Source: an uncultured Bacillota bacterium
Lineage (GTDB): Bacteria > Bacillota > Clostridia > Peptostreptococcales > Anaerovoracaceae
Assembly (NCBI GenBank): GCA_946541435.1
Contig: CAMNJK010000105.1
Coordinates: forward strand, 1-5,916
Length of the DNA: 5,916 nucleotides
Direction: 5' to 3'
A program made the position numbers and the translations under genes. The notes beneath the pieces were generated by a model. That model saw only the letters and a program-made list of their open reading frames with translations. It searched no databases and had not been told where the DNA came from. This document shows positions 1-4,262 of this stretch, piece by piece. Every line of letters begins with the position of its first letter. Positions within the stretch are counted from its first letter, which is position 1.

Positions 1-10
1 ACGATAGTGT

Positions 11-39
11 TTGAACAATCCGCCGCCGGGCTTTATAAT
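11..39 (+). promoter_or_regulatory. Sigma-A-type promoter of the racemase/reductase unit
   Basis: A -35-like TTGAAC (11-16) and a perfect TATAAT -10 (34-39) are separated by exactly 17 bp. Transcription would start near 46, giving a leader of about 90 nt before the racemase start codon. The -10 matches consensus fully and the -35 matches at four of six positions. No other candidate of this quality lies before the first gene, so this is the likely promoter of the racemase-reductase pair. It is predicted from sequence only. Confidence 0.72.
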
Positions 40-48
40 AAGCGTAGC

Positions 49-103
49 GCCGGCAGGGAAGGCCGGACAAAAGGTCGGGCCGGACAATGATAAGCCGGCC
101 GGC
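49..103 (+). repeat. CCGG-rich structured leader with 10-bp direct repeat
   Basis: The untranslated leader contains GCCGGC (49-54), two copies of GGCCGGACAA (61-70 and 78-87) and the palindrome GCCGGCCGGC (94-103). Bases 61-68 can pair with 74-81 (seven of eight pairs, loop AAAAG). The CCGG cores can also pair with one another in other combinations, so competing folds are possible. There is no U-run, so it is not a terminator. No known riboswitch class is recognised. It could be a regulatory leader, an operator, or simply GC-rich sequence. Confidence 0.4.
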
Positions 104-123
104 AATATGGTAAGGAAAACGGT

Positions 124-130
124 GAGGAGG
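124..130 (+). promoter_or_regulatory. Ribosome binding site of the racemase gene
   Basis: GAGGAGG ends 7 nt before the ATG at 138. It is a near-perfect anti-16S match at good spacing and fixes that start codon. Confidence 0.85.
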
Positions 131-137
131 ATTCAGT

Positions 138-1223
138 ATGTACCCGAAATTAATCATTGATATGAAGAAGCTTTACAGCAATATCGACGCTGTGGCGGAG
201 ATCGCCAAGACCCGCGGCGGATGCGATATGATGATCGTGACCAAGTGCCTTTGCGCGGACCGGAAGGTGGCGGAGATGATCGCTTCCCATCCCCGGGTGG
301 ATTATCTGGCGGATTCCAGGATCAGCAACATCAAGAAATATCAGGACCTGGTGCGGGCCGGCGGCAAGCAGAGCGTGCTGATGCGGCTGCCCCAGATGTC
401 CGAGATCGCTGACGTGGTGGAGTACGCGGACATCAGCTTCAATTCCGAGATGGTCACCATCGAGGCCCTGCAGGAGGAAGCGGCCAGACAGGGCAAGATC
501 CACAAGGTGGTTCTCATGGTGGACCTGGGAGATCTCAGAGAAGGCATCTTTTTCGAGAATGAGGAGGAGATCCTGGAGACCGCGGCCAAGGTCCACGCCA
601 TGCCCAATATCGAGCTGTTCGGCATGGGCACCAACCTGACCTGCTACGGTGCCATCATCCCCAAGAACGACAACCTGTCCGTGCTCTGCGCCATCGCGGA
701 GAAGGTGGAGCAAAAGCTGGGGATCACTTTGAAGATGGTCTCCGGCGGCAATTCCAGCTCCATCTATCTGGTGGATAAGGGCGAGCTGCCGGACAAGATC
801 AGCAACCTGCGGCTGGGCGAGGCCTTCCTGCTGGGCAACGATACGGCCTACGGCGAAGATCTGCCGGGCACGGTGGGGGATGCCCTGCTCTGCGAAGCTC
901 AGATCGTGGAACTGAAGACGAAACCGTCCCTGCCCATCGGCGAAGTGGGTGTGGATGCCTTCGGGCAGAAACCCTACTATGAGGACCGGGGCAGGATCAA
1001 AAGAGCCATCCTGGCCATCGGCCAGCAGGATACCGACCGGGACGGCATGCATCCCATGGATGAGAAGGTGGACGTGCTGGGCGCCAGCTCCGATCACCTG
1101 ATTCTGGACGTCACCAAATCGGACCGGGAGTACAAGGTAGGCGACACCGTGCGCTTCACGCTGGATTACGGCGCGGTCCTGCGGCTGGCCACCAGTGAGT
1201 ACGTGGAGAGAGAATATATTTAA
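138..1223 (+). CDS. PLP-dependent amino-acid racemase, ornithine racemase/YhfX-like
   Basis: This 361-residue cytoplasmic enzyme is predicted to interconvert L and D forms of an amino acid using pyridoxal phosphate. It has the fold-III alanine-racemase N-terminal barrel. The PLP lysine is probably K36 in IVTKCLCA, near the end of the first barrel strands. Other family marks are LADSRISN (57-64), MVDLGDLREGI (127-137), GMGTNLTC (162-169), the phosphate-binding SGGNSSS (202-208) and NLRLGEAFLLG (223-233). The C-terminal part (about 245-361) resembles the beta domain of this group, with GASSDHLILD at 315-324. The length is normal for the predicted amino-acid racemases that include clostridial ornithine racemase. 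The substrate cannot be read from the sequence, and the other ornithine-fermentation genes are not in the window, so no symbol is given. The start is fixed by GAGGAGG at 124-130. It is first in a two-gene unit with the reductase. Confidence 0.86.
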   Translation: MYPKLIIDMKKLYSNIDAVAEIAKTRGGCDMMIVTKCLCADRKVAEMIASHPRVDYLADSRISNIKKYQDLVRAGGKQSVLMRLPQMSEIADVVEYADISFNSEMVTIEALQEEAARQGKIHKVVLMVDLGDLREGIFFENEEEILETAAKVHAMPNIELFGMGTNLTCYGAIIPKNDNLSVLCAIAEKVEQKLGITLKMVSGGNSSSIYLVDKGELPDKISNLRLGEAFLLGNDTAYGEDLPGTVGDALLCEAQIVELKTKPSLPIGEVGVDAFGQKPYYEDRGRIKRAILAIGQQDTDRDGMHPMDEKVDVLGASSDHLILDVTKSDREYKVGDTVRFTLDYGAVLRLATSEYVEREYI

Positions 1224-1227
1224 GGAG
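1222..1227 (+). promoter_or_regulatory. Reductase ribosome binding site overlapping the racemase stop
   Basis: AAGGAG begins inside the TAA stop of the racemase (1221-1223) and lies 6 nt before the ATG at 1234. Terminating ribosomes would sit on this site, so the two genes are probably translationally coupled. It favours ATG 1234 over the in-frame GTG at 1195. Confidence 0.8.
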
Positions 1228-1233
1228 AAAGAC

Positions 1234-2418
1234 ATGATCAGACCAGAGGAGAAAGTTGGCAAGCTGGGCTTCGGCCTGATGCGGCTCCCCCAGCTGAAGG
1301 AGGAACCGGAAGCGACCGAAGCAAAGGCTGGCGGGAAGGAGGCTGCAGAAAAGAAGCCGTCCCCGCCCAGGTTCGATATGGACCAGGTCAAGGACATGGT
1401 GGACATGTTCATGGAAGCCGGGTTCAATTACTTCGATACGGCATGGGCCTATGAAGGCAGCGAGGACGCCATTCGCCAGGCCCTGGTGGAGCGGTACCCC
1501 AGGGACAGTTTCCTGCTGGCGACCAAGAACGCGGCCTGGATCAACTGCAAGACCGCGGAGGACGCCCACGCCCAGTTCGAGCGGTCCCTGAAGCTGACCG
1601 GAGCGGGGTATTTCGATTATTATCTGCTGCACAACCTGGGAGAGAACCGGACGAAGTTCTTCGATGATTTCGATCTCTGGAACTGGCTGGCGGCAAAGAA
1701 GGAGGAAGGCCTGATCAGGCATCTGGGATTCTCCTTCCACTCGACCGCGGAAGAGCTTGACCAGATTTTGCGGGATCACCCGGACATGGAATTCGTGCAG
1801 CTGCAGATCAACTACGCGGACTGGGAGAGCCCCACCGTCCAGAGCAGGGCCTGCTATGAAGTGGCCAGAAAACACGGGAAACCGGTGATCATCATGGAAC
1901 CGGTGAAGGGCGGCATGCTGGCGGAGCCGCCGGAGTCCGTCAAGGCCGTGTTTGAAGCGGCGGAACCGGAAAGCTCCTGCGCGTCCTGGGCCCTGCGGTT
2001 CTGCGCGGACCTGGAGGGCGTGCTCACCGTCCTGTCCGGCATGAGCAGCAGAGAGCAGATGCAGGACAACCTGAAGGTCATGAAGGGATTCGGCGGACTG
2101 ACCGAAGAGCAAAGGCAGGTGCTGGCTGCGGCGAAGGAAGAGCTGGACAGGATCCCCATCATCCCCTGCACCGCCTGCGATTACTGCGCCAAAGTCTGCC
2201 CCAACGAGATCGGGATCTCCGGATCCTTTGAGGCCATGAACATCGTGAACCTTTATGACAACGTGGAATTTGCCAAAGGCAAGATGAGCTTCGCCGTGGA
2301 TGGCCACGGGAAAAAGCGGGCCACGGAATGCATTCAGTGCGGCGCCTGCGAAGACGCCTGCCCGCAGCACATCGGCATCGTGGAAGAGCTGAAGAAGGTG
2401 GCGGAGGTCCTCTGCTGA
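1234..2418 (+). CDS. Aldo/keto reductase with C-terminal double [4Fe-4S] ferredoxin domain
   Basis: This 394-residue cytoplasmic oxidoreductase belongs to the COG1453-type family common in anaerobes; substrate unknown. Residues about 9-290 form the aldo/keto reductase barrel. The expected catalytic tetrad is D68 (FDTA), Y73 (WAYEGSE), K98 (LLATKNA) and H133 (LLHNL). Strand motifs HLGFSFHS (163-170), QINYADW (191-197) and MEPVKGG (221-227) follow. The C-terminus holds two cluster motifs of the form CxxCxxCxxxCP, with cysteines 312, 315, 318, 322 and 366, 369, 372, 376. These suggest electron exchange with ferredoxin as well as, or instead of, NAD(P)H. An unusual Ala/Lys/Glu/Pro-rich insert occupies about 22-46, after the first strand. 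An in-frame GTG at 1195 would add 13 residues, but ATG 1234 has the AAGGAG site. It lies 10 bp after the racemase and is followed by a terminator, so it is probably co-expressed with the racemase. A shared pathway is not established. Confidence 0.9.
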   Translation: MIRPEEKVGKLGFGLMRLPQLKEEPEATEAKAGGKEAAEKKPSPPRFDMDQVKDMVDMFMEAGFNYFDTAWAYEGSEDAIRQALVERYPRDSFLLATKNAAWINCKTAEDAHAQFERSLKLTGAGYFDYYLLHNLGENRTKFFDDFDLWNWLAAKKEEGLIRHLGFSFHSTAEELDQILRDHPDMEFVQLQINYADWESPTVQSRACYEVARKHGKPVIIMEPVKGGMLAEPPESVKAVFEAAEPESSCASWALRFCADLEGVLTVLSGMSSREQMQDNLKVMKGFGGLTEEQRQVLAAAKEELDRIPIIPCTACDYCAKVCPNEIGISGSFEAMNIVNLYDNVEFAKGKMSFAVDGHGKKRATECIQCGACEDACPQHIGIVEELKKVAEVLC

Positions 2419-2460
2419 GATCCGGGACCGGACCGTGACCAGCTTTTGCATGAAGAAAAC

Positions 2461-2495
2461 AAGAGACGCCGTATCTCCGCGGCGTCTCTTTTCTG
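2461..2495 (+). terminator. Intrinsic terminator after the reductase gene
   Basis: AAGAGACGCCG (2461-2471) pairs perfectly with CGGCGTCTCTT (2480-2490), giving an 11-bp stem with an 8-nt loop. The stem runs into a T-rich tail (2489-2495, TTTTCTG). It sits 42 bp after the reductase stop and separates this unit from the hut operon. An A-rich run just upstream (2452-2460) would give a T-rich tail on the other strand, so it may work in both directions. Confidence 0.9.
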
Positions 2496-2508
2496 TTATA
2501 GCGCTTTA

Positions 2509-2520
2509 TCACTGCAGTGA
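2509..2520. promoter_or_regulatory. Perfect 12-bp palindrome, possible operator upstream of hutH
   Basis: TCACTGCAGTGA is identical to its own reverse complement. It lies in non-coding DNA between the terminator and the candidate hutH promoter. Its centre is about 65 bp before the predicted transcription start, a position typical of activator sites. No regulator gene is in the window and I do not recognise the site as belonging to a named regulator. A chance palindrome is possible. Confidence 0.32.
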
Positions 2521-2543
2521 GCTGCCAAATTTTGTTAAACCTA

Positions 2544-2572
2544 TAGTCATGAACATTTCGTTTTGGTACAAT
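2544..2572 (+). promoter_or_regulatory. hutH: Candidate extended -10 promoter of the hut operon
   Basis: TACAAT (2567-2572, five of six to consensus) is preceded by TGG (2564-2566), giving an extended -10 element. A weak -35, TAGTCA (2544-2549, four of six), stands 17 bp upstream. The start would be near 2579, with a leader of about 120 nt. The region is clearly AT-rich compared with its surroundings. TATAAA at 2580-2585 is an alternative -10 but lacks a good -35. A weak -35 would fit an activator-dependent promoter, which is inference. Confidence 0.5.
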
Positions 2573-2589
2573 TAATATGTATAAATAGA

Positions 2590-2641
2590 AAACGGACGGG
2601 AACGCCGGAAGACAGCTGGATCAAAGGGGCGTTCGCCGTTT
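2590..2641 (+). other. Hairpin in the hut operon leader
   Basis: AAACGG (2590-2595) pairs with CCGTTT (2636-2641), and GAACGCC (2600-2606) pairs with GGCGTTC (2628-2634). A small internal loop lies between them and the apical loop is about 21 nt. There is no U-run after it, so it is not a simple terminator. It falls in the predicted untranslated leader and may affect mRNA stability or bind a regulator. It matches no riboswitch I know. Confidence 0.42.
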
Positions 2642-2687
2642 CACGAAAGCGGGGCAAAGGGTAAGCTCAGGGGAAACGCGGTAAGGT

Positions 2688-2695
2688 AAAGGAGG
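2688..2695 (+). promoter_or_regulatory. hutH: Ribosome binding site of hutH
   Basis: AAAGGAGG is a full-strength site ending 5 nt before the ATG at 2701. It supports that start and suggests efficient translation of HutH. Confidence 0.88.
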
Positions 2696-2700
2696 ACAAT

Positions 2701-4242
2701 ATGGCAATCATCATTAATGGCAAAGATCTGCTGATCGAAGAAGTCATCAGAGTCTGCAGAGAAGGAGAGCATGTCATCATCGCCGGAGAAGCGAAAGAGG
2801 CGATGAACAAATCCCGGGAGTACGTTGAGAGAAAGCTGGAAGAAGGCGCTGTCATCTACGGCCTGACCACCGGTTTCGGTAAATTTGAGAACGTGGCGAT
2901 CTCTCCTGAGGAAACTGCGCAGCTGCAGAAAAACCTGATCATCAGCCACACCTGCGCGATGGGAGACGCTTATCCTACAGAATACGTCCGCGCGGCAATG
3001 CTGCTGAGATGCAACAACCTTTGCCGGGGATATTCCGGCATCCGCTTCTCCACCGTACAGACCCTGGTGGATATGCTGAACGCGGGGATCCACCCCATCG
3101 TTCCGGAGAAGGGTTCCGTTGGATCCTCCGGTGACCTGGCGCCCCTGTCCTGTATCGCGCTGGGCCTGATCGGCGAGGGCATGGTGGAATACAAGGGTGA
3201 GATCATTGAAGCGAAGGAAGCCCTGAAGGCGGCAGGCATCAAGCCGGTGGAACTGGCAGCCAAGGAAGGCCTGGCCCTCAACAACGGTACCCAGATGATG
3301 ACCGCAGTCGGACTGAACGTACTCTGGGATGCCATGAAACTGCTGAAGATCGCGGATATCGCGGTGGCTATGACCGGTGAAGCCCAGAAGGCCATCCGTA
3401 AGGCATATGATTACAAAGTCCATGAGATCCGCGGCCAGAGAGGCCAGATCGTGGAAGCGGAGAACCTGAACAAGCTGCTGAACGGTTCCGAGAACGCCAA
3501 GTGGCTGCATGAGACCAGAGTACAGGATCCCTATTCCCAGAGATGCGCCCCGCAGATCCACGGCGCCTCCAGAGACGCGATCTATTACGTACGCGACATC
3601 GTTGCCAGAGAGATCAATGCGGTCACAGACAACCCGCTGGTCTTCCCGGATGATGATGAAGTCATCTCCGGCGGCAACTTCCACGGACAGCCCATGGCTC
3701 TGGCATTCGACTTCCTGAAGATCGCCCTTTCCGAGCTGGCCAACGTTTCCGAGCGCCGGATCGAGCGCCTGGTCAACCCGGCCATTTCCGGAGGACTTCC
3801 GGCATTCCTGACCAAGCACGGCGGACTGCATTCCGGATACATGATCGCCCAGTACGCAGCGGCATCCATGGTTTCCGAGAACAAGATCTATGACCATCCG
3901 GCCTGCGTGGACTCCATCCCCACATCGGCAAACCAGGAAGACCACGTCTCCATGGGAACCACAGCGGCACGTACCGCGGCCATGGTTCTGGACAATGCCC
4001 AGAAGGTCATCGGCATCGAGCTGTCCGCGGCGGCACAGGCCATCTGGCTCAGAGAAGAACTGGGACAGGACGGCATCAAGAATCTGGCGCCCGCGACAAG
4101 AGCAGCATATGACTACATCCGCAAGTTTGCAGACCCCATCGAAGAAGATATCATCATGATCGGCGAGCTGGCCAAGTTTGACGAGATCGTCAAGAGCGGC
4201 GAGATCATTGATGTCGTAGAGAAAGTCGTAAAACTGAAGTAA
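2701..4242 (+). CDS. hutH: Histidine ammonia-lyase (histidase)
   Basis: HutH removes ammonia from L-histidine without redox chemistry, giving trans-urocanate, the first step of histidine breakdown in the cytoplasm. The 513 residues match the family's usual length of about 500-515 and need no indels to line up at the active site. Visible residues, close to Pseudomonas putida numbering, are Y53 (YGLTTGFG), H83 (SH, the histidine-selective position), N195 (NNGTQ), Y278 and R281 (QDPYSQR), F327 (GGNFHGQP) and E413 (NQEDHVSMG). The cofactor triad that cyclises to the MIO group is SSG (142-144) rather than the usual ASG. The following LAPLSC has Cys151 where most HALs have His. The catalytic Ser143 is intact, so activity is expected. 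The enzyme normally works as a homotetramer. HutU follows 20 bp downstream on the same transcript. A phenylalanine or tyrosine lyase is less likely because of H83 and the hutU neighbour. Confidence 0.97.
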   Translation: MAIIINGKDLLIEEVIRVCREGEHVIIAGEAKEAMNKSREYVERKLEEGAVIYGLTTGFGKFENVAISPEETAQLQKNLIISHTCAMGDAYPTEYVRAAMLLRCNNLCRGYSGIRFSTVQTLVDMLNAGIHPIVPEKGSVGSSGDLAPLSCIALGLIGEGMVEYKGEIIEAKEALKAAGIKPVELAAKEGLALNNGTQMMTAVGLNVLWDAMKLLKIADIAVAMTGEAQKAIRKAYDYKVHEIRGQRGQIVEAENLNKLLNGSENAKWLHETRVQDPYSQRCAPQIHGASRDAIYYVRDIVAREINAVTDNPLVFPDDDEVISGGNFHGQPMALAFDFLKIALSELANVSERRIERLVNPAISGGLPAFLTKHGGLHSGYMIAQYAAASMVSENKIYDHPACVDSIPTSANQEDHVSMGTTAARTAAMVLDNAQKVIGIELSAAAQAIWLREELGQDGIKNLAPATRAAYDYIRKFADPIEEDIIMIGELAKFDEIVKSGEIIDVVEKVVKLK

Positions 4243-4250
4243 TTGATAGA

Positions 4251-4260
4251 GAGGAAAGAG
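4251..4260 (+). promoter_or_regulatory. hutU: Ribosome binding site of hutU
   Basis: GAGGAAAGAG lies in the 20-bp gap after hutH. Its GAGG core ends 8 nt before ATG 4263. It is weaker than the hutH site but well placed, and it supports this start over the in-frame ATG at 4293. Confidence 0.65.
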
Positions 4261-4262
4261 AC

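Noticed and set aside
1195..1233. GTG at 1195 as the start of the reductase
   Set aside because: It would overlap the racemase by 29 bases and lacks a good ribosome binding site, whereas ATG 1234 has AAGGAG at 6 nt and begins just before the conserved barrel strand.
150..2451. Two long minus-strand open frames (431 and 425 codons) across the reductase and racemase
   Set aside because: Both are in register with the sense genes and overlap each other. They match no family and have no credible ribosome binding site.
2549..2575. An 8-codon open frame that might be a leader peptide before hutH
   Set aside because: It has no ribosome binding site, contains no histidine codons and overlaps the candidate promoter, so it would not be transcribed from it.
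2590..2641. The hut leader hairpin as a terminator or attenuator
   Set aside because: No U-run follows the stem, and I see no alternative antiterminator pairing of convincing strength.
3509..4159. Small plus-strand frames inside hutH (69 and 89 codons)
   Set aside because: They are out-of-frame readings of hutH with Arg/Pro/Ser-rich composition and no ribosome binding sites.
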